Shown: positions 52,985 to 60,838 of the stretch, in pieces | Position numbering within the stretch: the first letter of the stretch is position 1 | Layout of the letters: every line of letters begins with the position of its first letter | DNA from: Pelagilacustribacter sp045567335 | GTDB lineage: Bacteria; Pseudomonadota; Alphaproteobacteria; Pelagibacterales; Pelagibacteraceae | NCBI GenBank assembly: GCA_045567335.1 | Contig: JBJLCZ010000002.1 | Span: forward strand, 12,170-76,169 | Direction: 5' to 3' | DNA length: 64,000 nt | The notes under the pieces: model-generated | Database searches by the model: none | The model's input: only the letters and a program-made list of their open reading frames with translations | Told to the model about the DNA's origin: nothing | Program-made: the position numbers and the translations under genes

Positions 52985-53017
52985 ATTTTTCTTCTTATAA
53001 AGTAAAGTTTTTTATAG

Positions 53018-53046
53018 TTGACACATTAATTAATTCAGTCTTAAAT
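53018..53046 (+). promoter_or_regulatory. Promoter of the tandem-HTH gene
   Basis: TTGACA at 53018-53023, a 17-base spacer, and TTAAAT at 53041-53046 form a good sigma-70 promoter. The start site would be near 53053, within the operator-like motif at 53044-53060 and about 19 bases before the ATG at 53072. Confidence 0.6.
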
Positions 53047-53060
53047 AACCCAATATGAAC
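53044..53060 (+). promoter_or_regulatory. Operator-like motif, copy A
   Basis: AATAACCCAATATGAAC overlaps the -10 element and start point of the tandem-HTH gene. The same core, ACCCAATnTGAAC, recurs in reverse orientation upstream of the small membrane-protein gene at 54297-54313, and a variant at 54338-54352. The position fits repression of the regulator by itself. Confidence 0.5.
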
Positions 53061-53071
53061 TTATTTAAAAC

Positions 53072-54038
53072 ATGAATAATAGTAAAAATTTAACAAAAGA
53101 TAAAATAAAAGAAATATATAAAAAAAATTATTCCAAAATTGAAGATGAGTTTTTAAACATACAAAGTCTTTTCTTATCAGATATTTATAAAAGATACCTC
53201 GCAAGACCTAGATAGTGCTAACATAGTTTTATGTTACGCCAAAAACTTACATAATTCGATTTTAAAACAAAGGGAAGAAGATTTAGAATATTGTATTTCT
53301 TTTGATAGTTTTTGGAAAAATCATAGTGAAATAAAACAAAAAAATTTTAAGATTTCAGATATATGTTTTTTAACTGGTTTGCCAAAAGAGACGGCTAGAA
53401 GAAAAGTTCAATTATTATTAAAAAACAATGTTTTAAAAAAAAATGGTAAAAAAACTTTTTGGGAACCTACGATTAAAGAAAAAAATACTTATAACCAATT
53501 AATAGATGGTCATATTATTAAGATTATAAGATTAATAAATTTAATGAGTAATTTTATAGGATTGAATATTCCAAAAGAAAAAATTATTTATGAAATTAAA
53601 AAAAATTTTTCATTTTACTGGTTTCACTATCTCAAAGTTCAATTAGAATACTTAAAAATATGGCAAGAGAAAACTAAAGATCTTGAATTACTTTTAATAA
53701 TTATAGAATGTTTAATCTTGGCTAATAGAGAATATGCAAAGAAAGATATTTCTTATGAATTACATTTTTTTAATAAAAAATCCTCAGATAACGAAACGCC
53801 AGATGTCAGCGCTACATCGATTTCTGATATAACTAGCATTCCGAGAGCAACATGTATTAGAAAGTTAGAAAAGTTAGTTAAACACAAAATAATAAAAAAA
53901 AACAAAGCAACTAAAAAATATTTTTTCGATATATTTTCATCTCACAAAAATTATATTAATACTAAAGAGATTTCTTCGGAGATTATGAATATTTATAGTG
54001 ATTTTTATTTAATTTTTCTAAGATCGCTTATGAGATAA
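53072..54038 (+). pseudogene. Tandem helix-turn-helix regulator gene, interrupted by a one-base frameshift
   Basis: From ATG 53072 one frame reads MNNSKNLTKDKIKEIYKKNY and on to residue ~44 before a stop at 53213. A second frame, open from 53157 through 54038, continues the protein (DLDSANIVLCYAKNLHNSIL). The span is 967 bases, one above a multiple of three. Removing a base near 53200-53206 would give about 321 residues. Two HTH-like units are visible: FKISDICFLTGLPKETARRKVQ and SATSISDITSIPRATCIRKLEK, each followed by a LLKN/KHKII wing. I do not recognise a named family. It may be a pseudogene or a sequence error. Confidence 0.65.
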
Positions 54039-54044
54039 TTGATT

Positions 54045-54260
54045 TTAAAGTGTTAATATTACTCCGAGCACAGTAACGGCTGATATAGCTGCTGCAGACA
54101 ATATAATATTATTTTTTCTTTCTTTCTTTTCTTCGTCTTTCAATCTAGCAACTAGATCTACCATATTAACTCTTTTATCGGCTATGTTAGGCAGTTCTTT
54201 ATTTAAATAATGATTATTTTCTTGGATTTCATTTTTAGGTTGTGCGCTCATTAATTGCAT
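54045..54260 (-). CDS. Small C-terminally anchored membrane protein, unknown function
   Basis: A 71-residue protein (68 if the second ATG, at 54251, is used). It has a polar N-terminus, a charged helix DLVARLKDEEKKERKN and a single C-terminal hydrophobic segment of about 20 residues (NNIILSAAAISAVTVLGVIL), so it is probably tail-anchored in the inner membrane. I do not recognise it. It is convergent with the tandem-HTH gene with a six-base gap. Its upstream region carries two or three copies of the motif found at that gene's promoter, suggesting shared control. Confidence 0.6.
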   Translation of the reverse strand: MQLMSAQPKNEIQENNHYLNKELPNIADKRVNMVDLVARLKDEEKKERKNNIILSAAAISAVTVLGVILTL

Positions 54261-54296
54261 TTAACCATGTTTAAAACTAAATTCAAAATTTTATAG

Positions 54297-54313
54297 GTTC
54301 AGATTGGGTATTA
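54297..54313 (-). promoter_or_regulatory. Operator-like motif, copy B
   Basis: On the minus strand TAATACCCAATCTGAAC. It matches copy A in 12 of the 13 core bases (ACCCAATnTGAAC) and likewise follows a TTTAAT box. It lies 37-45 bases upstream of the possible starts of the small membrane-protein gene. A partner ACCCAAT on the plus strand at 54324-54330 forms an inverted repeat with it. Confidence 0.5.
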
Positions 54314-54337
54314 AATTTTATAAACCCAATTTTTATA

Positions 54338-54352
54338 GTTCAATATGGGCTA
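54338..54352 (-). promoter_or_regulatory. Operator-like motif, variant copy
   Basis: On the minus strand TAGCCCATATTGAAC, agreeing with copy A at 12 of 15 positions by hand alignment. It lies about 40 bases upstream of copy B in the same orientation. The rest of the gap 54261-54388 is A+T-rich with nothing else recognised. Confidence 0.35.
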
Positions 54353-54388
54353 AAAAAGCTAAATAAGTCTATTTAAATATTAAATGTA

Positions 54389-55792
54389 TTATTTCCCATC
54401 ACGCGTGTTTGCGTTAAAACTTTCCGTGAATGGGATTGGAACTACAACAGCGTCAACTGGTTTATTGGAGTACTTTTTTGGTAAATGAATTTTATATTTT
54501 TTACCAAAGTTTCCAATTGGAAAACCATTGGCATTTAGATTTCCTTCATAAGGTACATATCCCATTGCAATATTCTTCTTTTTTTCAGGATGATACCAAG
54601 GTGATGTTATAAAACCTATAGGTTTTCCAATTTTGTTATCTGAAATGAGCCAAAAATCTGGAGCATATTCCTCTATAGGTTTGCCACCAAGTTCTAAACC
54701 TACTAATTGCAGTTTGTAAGGACTGTCTCCATTCTTTAATTGATTTTTCATTTTTTCTAAAGCTTCTTTACCAACATAATCAGTTTGTTTATTCCATTCA
54801 CCTTTGCCAGATAAAGAAACCTGGTAACCCAAGTTACATTGAAATGGATTATGCTCATTGTCCATGTCTTGCCCCCAAGATAAAATTCCAGCTTGAATTC
54901 TTCTGTGATGTGCTGGAGCTATAACCATTAATTTATGTTTTTTTCCTGCTTTGAGAACTGTATTCCACATATCTTCAGCATATAAAGTTGCATCTCGCAG
55001 ATAAATCTCATAACCGGCCTCTCCAGAAAATCCTGATTGAGAAATTATACAATCTCTTCCACCAACTTTAGCCTCTGCTAAACCATAAAAAGGCATACTA
55101 TCTAAATCAACTTGATCTCCAATAAGATCTTTCATTAGTGATTTAGATTTTGGCCCTTGTATTTGTACAGGAGCAACATCTATTTCATCTATTTCAACAT
55201 TAAATTTCTTATCGGCATTAACTCCTTGTAAATACATTCCTATATCTGAGTCTGATAAGCTGAACCAAAATTCATCTTCCGCTATTCTTAGCAAAACAGG
55301 ATCATTTAGAACCCCGCCTTTATTGTTACATAAAATTACATATCTGCCACGCATCGGTGAAATTTTAGTTGCATCACGTGTAATTACATAGTCAGTGAAT
55401 TTTTCTGCATCAGGACCTTTAACTCTAATCTGTCTTTCAACAGCAACATTCCACATTGTAACGTGTTTTTTAATTGCAACATACTCAACCATAGCTCCAC
55501 CTTTTTCAGGTTTTACGTAACCACGTGGATGATAAACTCGATTATAAATTGTTGCTCTCCAGCATCCTGCTTTCATAGATAGATGCCAATAAGGTGATTT
55601 TCTTACTCTTGTAGAAATTAACATTTCTACTTTTGTAGGACCGCTTTGTCTTAAATTATAAGGAACTAAACGATCTGACTGATCAACCGAAGATACATGA
55701 AAAACTTTATCATAGTTCATTTTTGCTAATTTAGTCTTAATAGATTTTTTTTTAGCTTTAGTTTTTTTTATTTTTCTTTTTTTCTTAGGCAT
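54389..55792 (-). CDS. GcvT-family tetrahydrofolate-dependent methyltransferase, LigM/DesA-like
   Basis: A 467-residue aminomethyltransferase-fold protein, longer than GcvT or DmdA (about 365). Blocks include MVEYVAIKKHVTMWNVAVERQI, VITRDATKISPMRGRYVILC, LSDSDIGMYLQGV, VAPVQIQGPKS, SQSGFSGEAGYEIYL and RRIQAGILSWGQDMD. The length and these blocks recall the LigM/DesA O-demethylases, which pass methyl groups from methoxy compounds to THF. The substrate is unproven. The first 24 residues are almost all Lys/Arg/Ser/Thr, an odd basic tail; a second Met at 25 is an alternative start. It overlaps the MetF-like gene by eight bases. Confidence 0.75.
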   Translation of the reverse strand: MPKKKRKIKKTKAKKKSIKTKLAKMNYDKVFHVSSVDQSDRLVPYNLRQSGPTKVEMLISTRVRKSPYWHLSMKAGCWRATIYNRVYHPRGYVKPEKGGAMVEYVAIKKHVTMWNVAVERQIRVKGPDAEKFTDYVITRDATKISPMRGRYVILCNNKGGVLNDPVLLRIAEDEFWFSLSDSDIGMYLQGVNADKKFNVEIDEIDVAPVQIQGPKSKSLMKDLIGDQVDLDSMPFYGLAEAKVGGRDCIISQSGFSGEAGYEIYLRDATLYAEDMWNTVLKAGKKHKLMVIAPAHHRRIQAGILSWGQDMDNEHNPFQCNLGYQVSLSGKGEWNKQTDYVGKEALEKMKNQLKNGDSPYKLQLVGLELGGKPIEEYAPDFWLISDNKIGKPIGFITSPWYHPEKKKNIAMGYVPYEGNLNANGFPIGNFGKKYKIHLPKKYSNKPVDAVVVPIPFTESFNANTRDGK

Positions 55793-56513
55793 AATTATTT
55801 TCTTCCAACCATTTATTTGTCTCTTTTAATCCTCCGAAAGTGTAAATATGAAAATTTTTTGTTACTCCTTTTAGTTCATTAATTAAACTATTTGGGTCTT
55901 TAGGTTTCAGCAAGTCCATAGTCTGATTAACATTAGATTTAAGAAAATTTAAGGAATTTTTTGCACCAACAATACTAGCAAATTTAATTAAGTTGCTTAT
56001 TTTTAAAGGCCCAGTAATTCCAACATGTACTGGAAGTGATTGTTTGGAAATAAAATCAGTTATTATTTTTGAGTTTAATAACCATTGAGTAACTATATAA
56101 TCAGCGTAAGGTTTTTTATCTTTCATAGCTTTTTCCAAATCTAATTTCGATATATCAGGGGACCCCTCAGGATGTCCAGCAATTCCTACTTTAAAACCTT
56201 CAAATAATCCAGTTTCTAAAAGTTGTAAAGAACAATGATAATCTCCAACAGGTTGTGCGCTTCCTCCTATTACTAGAGCTTGTCTTACTCCTCCATCTTT
56301 ACATGTTTTTACATAGTCCTTTAAGTCCGATAAATTTTTTATAGATCTAGCTGGAAAATGAGGCACTGGATTAAATCCTTTTTTTACTAATTCTAAAGAT
56401 TTACTTGCAACCTTTTTAAAATCATCTCCTGGTAGCATTGTAATGTAAACATCTTTAATTTTAGGTAGCTTTGAAAGATCTGTTTTCATTGTAATTTCTA
56501 ATGAAAAATTCAT
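55785..56513 (-). CDS. Methylenetetrahydrofolate reductase-like protein
   Basis: A 242-residue MetF-superfamily barrel, shorter than E. coli MetF (296). PVPHFPARSIKNLSDLKDYV (residues about 52-71), ALVIGGSAQPVGDY and KVGIAGHPEGSPDIS fit the family. YADYIVTQWLLNSKIITDFI and LPVHVGITGPLKISNLIKFA also fit. In this context it probably oxidises methyl- or methylene-THF produced by the GcvT-like enzyme encoded next. It sits six bases after ald. The start may be ATG 56513 or the ATG nine codons in (MKTDLSKLPK). Confidence 0.8.
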   Translation of the reverse strand: MNFSLEITMKTDLSKLPKIKDVYITMLPGDDFKKVASKSLELVKKGFNPVPHFPARSIKNLSDLKDYVKTCKDGGVRQALVIGGSAQPVGDYHCSLQLLETGLFEGFKVGIAGHPEGSPDISKLDLEKAMKDKKPYADYIVTQWLLNSKIITDFISKQSLPVHVGITGPLKISNLIKFASIVGAKNSLNFLKSNVNQTMDLLKPKDPNSLINELKGVTKNFHIYTFGGLKETNKWLEENNYA

Positions 56514-56519
56514 GGTTCT

Positions 56520-57632
56520 TCAGAAAAGTTTTTCTGGTGCAGAATATTTGAAGTTAAATGCATCAGCAACACCCTTATATGTAATTTCACCTCTAAACAC
56601 ATTTAAACCCGCTAGATAGTTTTTATTTTCTTTAAGAGTTTTTTTATAACCTTGATCTGCTAGTTTAATTAACATGGGTAAAGTGGCCTTATTTAAAGCC
56701 ATTGTTGAAGTTCTCGGAACCCCACCAGGCATATTGGCTACGCAATAATGAACTACATCATCTACAATATAAGTAGGTTCTGCATGTGTTGTAGGTTTGC
56801 TAGTTTCTACGCATCCACCCTGATCAATAGCTACATCTACAATAACAGAGCCTCTTTTCATTAATTTTATCATTTCTTTAGTCACTAATTTAGGTGCTTC
56901 AGCTCCAGGAATTAAAACTCCTCCAACTAAAAGATCACATTCTGAAATTAATTTCTTTAAATCTATTTTATCACTTTGTGAAGGAATTATTTTATCACCA
57001 AACTTTTCGTGTAATTCTTTTAATCTTGCCTCAGATTTATCTACTACGTAAACTTTTCCTCTCATCCCAGTGGCAATAATAGCTGCATTTTCTCCAACTA
57101 CACCTCCTCCTAAAATTACAACATTAGCAGGTTCTACGCCTGGAGCTCCTCCTAGAAGTAAACCCCTACCTTTTTGATTTTTTTCCAATGAGTGTGCCCC
57201 GGCTTGAATGGACATTCTACCAGCAACAGCACTCATGGGCGCTAATAGTGGCAGTCTGCCATTGTCATCTGTAACTGTTTCGTATGCAATACAAATAGAT
57301 TTAGATTTAATCAAACCTTCTGTAAGTTCTTTAGCGGCAGCTAAATGAAGATAAGTATATATAATTTGGTTTTCTCTAATCATAGCAACTTCGTTCATTA
57401 GAGGTTCTTTCACCTTAACTATTAGATCTGCCTTCTTAAAAATATCTTCTGCATTATCAATTATCTTAGCTCCAGAATTTTTATAATCATCATTTGTAAA
57501 TCCTGCTTCAAAACCACCATTGTTTTGAACTAAAACTTCATGACCTTTACTAGTTAAAACATTTACGCTTTCAGGGGTTAAACCTATTCTATGCTCTTGA
57601 AGCTTAATTTCCTTTGGAACTCCAATAATCAT
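56520..57632 (-). CDS. ald: Alanine dehydrogenase
   Basis: A 370-residue Ald of standard length. MIIGVPKEIKLQEHRIGLTP at the N-terminus, LIVKVKEP with the substrate Lys, and YTYLHLAAA with the catalytic His are present. VVILGGGVVGENAAIIATGM is the NAD fold, and VIVDVAIDQGGCVETS the conserved Asp region. It interconverts alanine and pyruvate plus NH4+. Its start abuts the stop of the class III aminotransferase gene. If that enzyme uses pyruvate as acceptor, Ald would regenerate pyruvate and release ammonium. Confidence 0.95.
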   Translation of the reverse strand: MIIGVPKEIKLQEHRIGLTPESVNVLTSKGHEVLVQNNGGFEAGFTNDDYKNSGAKIIDNAEDIFKKADLIVKVKEPLMNEVAMIRENQIIYTYLHLAAAKELTEGLIKSKSICIAYETVTDDNGRLPLLAPMSAVAGRMSIQAGAHSLEKNQKGRGLLLGGAPGVEPANVVILGGGVVGENAAIIATGMRGKVYVVDKSEARLKELHEKFGDKIIPSQSDKIDLKKLISECDLLVGGVLIPGAEAPKLVTKEMIKLMKRGSVIVDVAIDQGGCVETSKPTTHAEPTYIVDDVVHYCVANMPGGVPRTSTMALNKATLPMLIKLADQGYKKTLKENKNYLAGLNVFRGEITYKGVADAFNFKYSAPEKLF

Positions 57633-58976
57633 TTATGACTTTGCGTAATTAGAAATACCTGTTCTTAATTTTTCTATAATTTCATCTATATGTTTTTTTT
57701 CGCATATAAATTGTGGGGCTATAATTAGAGTATCGCCTGTAGATTTAAAGTTTACACCCGCATCATAGCAATGTTTGAATGCCTGAAATCCTGCTTTGCC
57801 TGGTTTATCTTTCATTTTAATATCAATTCCGCCCATCATTCCATATCCTCTAATACTGGTTATGCAACTAATATCTTTGAGTGAAAATAAACCATCTAAA
57901 AAATAAGGTGATAATTCTTTTGCCTTTTTAAAAATATTTTCTTTATCGAAAATATCTTGTACTGCTAATGCAGCAGCAACGGCTACAGGTATTCCAGAAT
58001 AAGTATATCCGTGAAATAATTCAGGGGCTCCTTCAGGTCCTGATGACGCTTCTGTAACTGCGTCGTAAATTTCTTCTTTAACAGCTACTACTCCCATTGG
58101 AACAACTCCATTTGTTGTAGCTTTTGCCATTGTCATTATATCTGGTGTTACACCATATTCTATTGCACCAAAAGCAGATCCAGTTCTTCCCCATCCAGTT
58201 ATTACTTCGTCGAATATAAGAAGTATTCCATGCTTGTCACAAATTTCCCTTAAACGTTTAAGATAACCTTTTGGTGGAATTAAAGTACCTGTTGATCCTG
58301 CAATAGGTTCAACAATACAAGCAGCAATATTTTCTCCCCCAAAGTTTGTAGCTATTCTCTCTAAATCTTCTGCCATTTCTGCACCGGTTTCTGGTTGCCC
58401 TTTAACAAATTTATGTTCTGGTAAATGAGTATGTCTCATGTGTTGAACACCAGGCATTAATATACTTGCAAAAGCTTTTAGATTATTAATCATACCACCA
58501 ACTGTCATCGCTCCAATGTTCATGCCGTGATATCCTCTCTCACGTCCAACAAATCTAAACCTATGACCATGTCCTTTAGATTTATGATATGCCACGGCAA
58601 TTTTAATAGCTGTTTCTACAGCTGTAGATCCACAGATAGTATAAAAAATTTTATTTAAATCACCTGGAGTTTTTTTTGCAATTCTAGTTGCCAATTCAAA
58701 TGATCCTCCAAAACCTTGGTTGAAAGGTTGGCAATAATCCAATTTATTTAATTGTTTTGTTACTGCTTCAGTAATTTCTCTTCGACCGTGACCTAAAGGA
58801 TTACAAAATAAGCCAGAGCTTCCATCAATCATTTTTTTTCCTTCGTGATTGGTTACGTAGACTCCTTTTGCTTCTACGATTAATCTAGGTTTTTTTTTAA
58901 AACTACGATTATCTGTAAAAGGCATCCAATGCTCATTTAAAGAATTTGGTATGTTAGTTCTGTTTTGTGAGCTCAT
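57633..58976 (-). CDS. Class III omega-aminotransferase
   Basis: A 447-residue PLP enzyme. HWMPFTDNRSFKKKPR near residue 16 is typical of omega-amino acid:pyruvate aminotransferases. FCNPLGHGRREITEAV, FYTICGSTAVETAIKIAVAYH, and HGILLIFDEVITGWGRTGSAFG with the PLP Asp follow. TMAKATTNGVVPMGVVAV holds the PLP Lys. Likely amino donors are beta-alanine, taurine or similar terminal amines; choosing among them is inference. Immediate adjacency to ald supports pyruvate as acceptor. It is divergent from rmlC across about 115 bases. Confidence 0.9.
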   Translation of the reverse strand: MSSQNRTNIPNSLNEHWMPFTDNRSFKKKPRLIVEAKGVYVTNHEGKKMIDGSSGLFCNPLGHGRREITEAVTKQLNKLDYCQPFNQGFGGSFELATRIAKKTPGDLNKIFYTICGSTAVETAIKIAVAYHKSKGHGHRFRFVGRERGYHGMNIGAMTVGGMINNLKAFASILMPGVQHMRHTHLPEHKFVKGQPETGAEMAEDLERIATNFGGENIAACIVEPIAGSTGTLIPPKGYLKRLREICDKHGILLIFDEVITGWGRTGSAFGAIEYGVTPDIMTMAKATTNGVVPMGVVAVKEEIYDAVTEASSGPEGAPELFHGYTYSGIPVAVAAALAVQDIFDKENIFKKAKELSPYFLDGLFSLKDISCITSIRGYGMMGGIDIKMKDKPGKAGFQAFKHCYDAGVNFKSTGDTLIIAPQFICEKKHIDEIIEKLRTGISNYAKS

Positions 58977-59077
58977 AATTTCTAATCTATTTTGATTTGT
59001 AGACTATTGATTAAAATTGACAAGAAATATTGCATACAACTGAAAGTAGTATTTTGTTTTTACTAACCTTTAGCGTA

Positions 59078-59083
59078 TATAAT
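59078..59083 (+). promoter_or_regulatory. TATAAT -10 element of the rmlC gene
   Basis: A perfect TATAAT lies eight bases before the ATG at 59092 and three before the ATG at 59086. A start site near 59090 would leave the second ATG leaderless, which is why I prefer it. TTGTTT at 59054-59059 is a weak -35 candidate. Confidence 0.45.
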
Positions 59084-59091
59084 TAATGAAG

Positions 59092-59628
59092 ATGAAAATT
59101 TTAACTACTAAGTTTAAGGGTTTAAAAGTAATTCAATCCAAGATTTATAGGGATTCAAGAGGGTTTTTTAAAGAGGATTTTAAACAATCTAATTTTAGCA
59201 AAAGGTTCATTTTTGGATGTACTTCGAGATCTAAAAAAAATGTTCTAAGAGGTTTGCATATCCAGACTAAAAATGCCCAAGGAAAACATATTTCTGTGCT
59301 TAAAGGTGCAATATTTGATGTCGTAGTAGATTTAAGGAAGAGTTCAAAAACTTTTGGAAAATACTTTTCTGTAATTCTTTCTGATAATAATGGAAAATCA
59401 ATTTTAATTCCTGAAGGTTTTGCTCATGGTTTTCTTGGCTTAAAAAAAGAAAATATAGTTTATTATTTTAATACTAAATATAGATCTGAAAAACACGAAG
59501 TTGGTATTCATTGGGATGATAAAAATTTAAAAATAAAATGGCCTTTAAATAAACCAATAATTTCAAAAAAAGATAAAGCTAATTTAAGTTTTAATGATTA
59601 TAAAGAACTTTACATTAAAAAAAGGTAA
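59092..59628 (+). CDS. rfbC: dTDP-4-dehydrorhamnose 3,5-epimerase family protein
   Basis: A 178-residue RmlC-type cupin. KGLKVIQSKIYRDSRGFFKEDF, then NVLRGLHIQ with the catalytic His near residue 60, are present. GAIFDVVVDLRKSS, LIPEGFAHGFLGL and YYFNTKYRSEKHEVGIHWDD with the Tyr follow. It epimerises dTDP-4-keto-6-deoxyglucose at C3 and/or C5. The neighbours, a C-methyltransferase and a ketoreductase, resemble the NovW-NovU-NovS series, so a methylated deoxysugar is possible instead of plain rhamnose. An upstream ATG at 59086 adds two residues. Confidence 0.88.
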   Translation: MKILTTKFKGLKVIQSKIYRDSRGFFKEDFKQSNFSKRFIFGCTSRSKKNVLRGLHIQTKNAQGKHISVLKGAIFDVVVDLRKSSKTFGKYFSVILSDNNGKSILIPEGFAHGFLGLKKENIVYYFNTKYRSEKHEVGIHWDDKNLKIKWPLNKPIISKKDKANLSFNDYKELYIKKR

Positions 59629-59638
59629 ATTGTTTTAA

Positions 59639-60838
59639 ATGAAGTGTAAAATTACAAATCAAGAAATTGAACCATTTATGTCATTTGGAAAAATGCCCTC
59701 AGCTAATGGTTTTTTAGATAAAGAAAATTTTAAAAGCGAATTTTTTTATGAGATGGAAGTAGGATTTTCACAAAAAGTTTCACTATTGCAATTAAATGAG
59801 TTTTCAAATCCTGAAAAAGTACATAACGAAAAATATCCTTTTTATACTAGCAGTTCTGAAAGAATGAAAGTACATTTTAAATCATTTGCTGAGTGGATAA
59901 ATAAAAATTATTTAAAATCAAATTCAAAATTAATTGAAGTTGGATCTAATGATGGGACTCTTCTAAATAACTTTTTAGATACAAGTATAGATTTTATTGG
60001 TTTTGAACCATCAAAAACAATTGCTAATTTAGCAAACAAAAATAAAATAAATACTCTAAATTCTTTTTTTAATCAAAAAAATATCGATCAAATTAAAAAA
60101 TTCAGAAATAATACAGATGTAATATGTTCAGCAAATGTTATTGCTCATATACCTGACCTTAATGATGTAATTGCAACTATAGACAAATTGCTATCCTCTA
60201 ATGGAGTTTTTATTTTTGAAGATCCATACTTAGGATCGATGTTTTCTCAAGTATCATATGATCAAATTTATGATGAACATATTTTTTTATTCTCTTTAAG
60301 TTCGGTTAAAAAAATATTTGAACTTTATGATTTTGAATTAATTGATGCTATTCCTCAAAATACACATGGTGGTTCTATGAGATACATAATTGGTAGAAAA
60401 AACAAACATAAAATAAACCCAAATGTACTAAGTAATTTAATATTAGAAAAAAAAAATAATTTAGATAATATAGAATCCTGCATGAATTTTAAAAAAAACT
60501 GTGAAAGTTCAAAAAAAAAAATTATTTCTGAATTAAAAATTTTTAAAGAAAAAGGCAAAAAAATTTCTGGGTATGCGGCTACAGCAAAAAGTACTACTTT
60601 ATTAAATTATTGTAACATAGGGACTGAAACTATTGATTTTATATGCGACACTACCAGTGAAAAAATTGGTAAATTTTCTCCTGGTAAACATATTCCAATT
60701 GTTCCAGTTTCATATTTTCATAATAATAAACCTGATATTGCATATCTTTTTGCTTGGAATCATAAAGAAGAAATATTTGCCAAGGAAGAAAAGTTCACTA
60801 AAAATGGTGGAAGGTGGTTTTCGCATGTTGCTTTATAA
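59639..60838 (+). CDS. Sugar C-methyltransferase-like protein (second copy)
   Basis: A 399-residue relative of the protein at 48333. KLIEVGSNDGTLLNNF near residue 100 is the SAM site. IGFEPSKTIANLANK follows, and AHIPDLNDVIATIDKLL is near 173. The C-terminal domain shows GYAATAKSTTLLNYCNI near 313 and LFAWNHKEEIFAKEEKF. The N-terminal region opens MKCKITNQEIEPFMSFG but lacks the CxxC pair of its paralogue, so zinc binding is doubtful. It lies ten bases after rfbC and overlaps the RmlD-like gene by 14 bases. Confidence 0.82.
   Translation: MKCKITNQEIEPFMSFGKMPSANGFLDKENFKSEFFYEMEVGFSQKVSLLQLNEFSNPEKVHNEKYPFYTSSSERMKVHFKSFAEWINKNYLKSNSKLIEVGSNDGTLLNNFLDTSIDFIGFEPSKTIANLANKNKINTLNSFFNQKNIDQIKKFRNNTDVICSANVIAHIPDLNDVIATIDKLLSSNGVFIFEDPYLGSMFSQVSYDQIYDEHIFLFSLSSVKKIFELYDFELIDAIPQNTHGGSMRYIIGRKNKHKINPNVLSNLILEKKNNLDNIESCMNFKKNCESSKKKIISELKIFKEKGKKISGYAATAKSTTLLNYCNIGTETIDFICDTTSEKIGKFSPGKHIPIVPVSYFHNNKPDIAYLFAWNHKEEIFAKEEKFTKNGGRWFSHVAL

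Noticed and set aside
54303..54334. ATTGGGT / ACCCAAT inverted repeat followed by TTTTT read as a plus-strand terminator
   Set aside because: No plus-strand gene ends just before it; the HTH gene ends at 54038 and a minus-strand gene lies between. The same ACCCAAT core recurs at a promoter, so an operator is the better explanation.
55774..55792. PKKKRK at the start of the GcvT-like protein looks like a eukaryotic nuclear-localisation signal
   Set aside because: It is a chance match in a Lys-rich tail in bacterial DNA and has no bearing on function here.
60633..60824. Upstream extension of the RmlD-like frame by 64 hydrophobic codons
   Set aside because: It lies entirely inside the methyltransferase gene in another frame. 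The conserved SDR motif starts right after the ATG at 60825.
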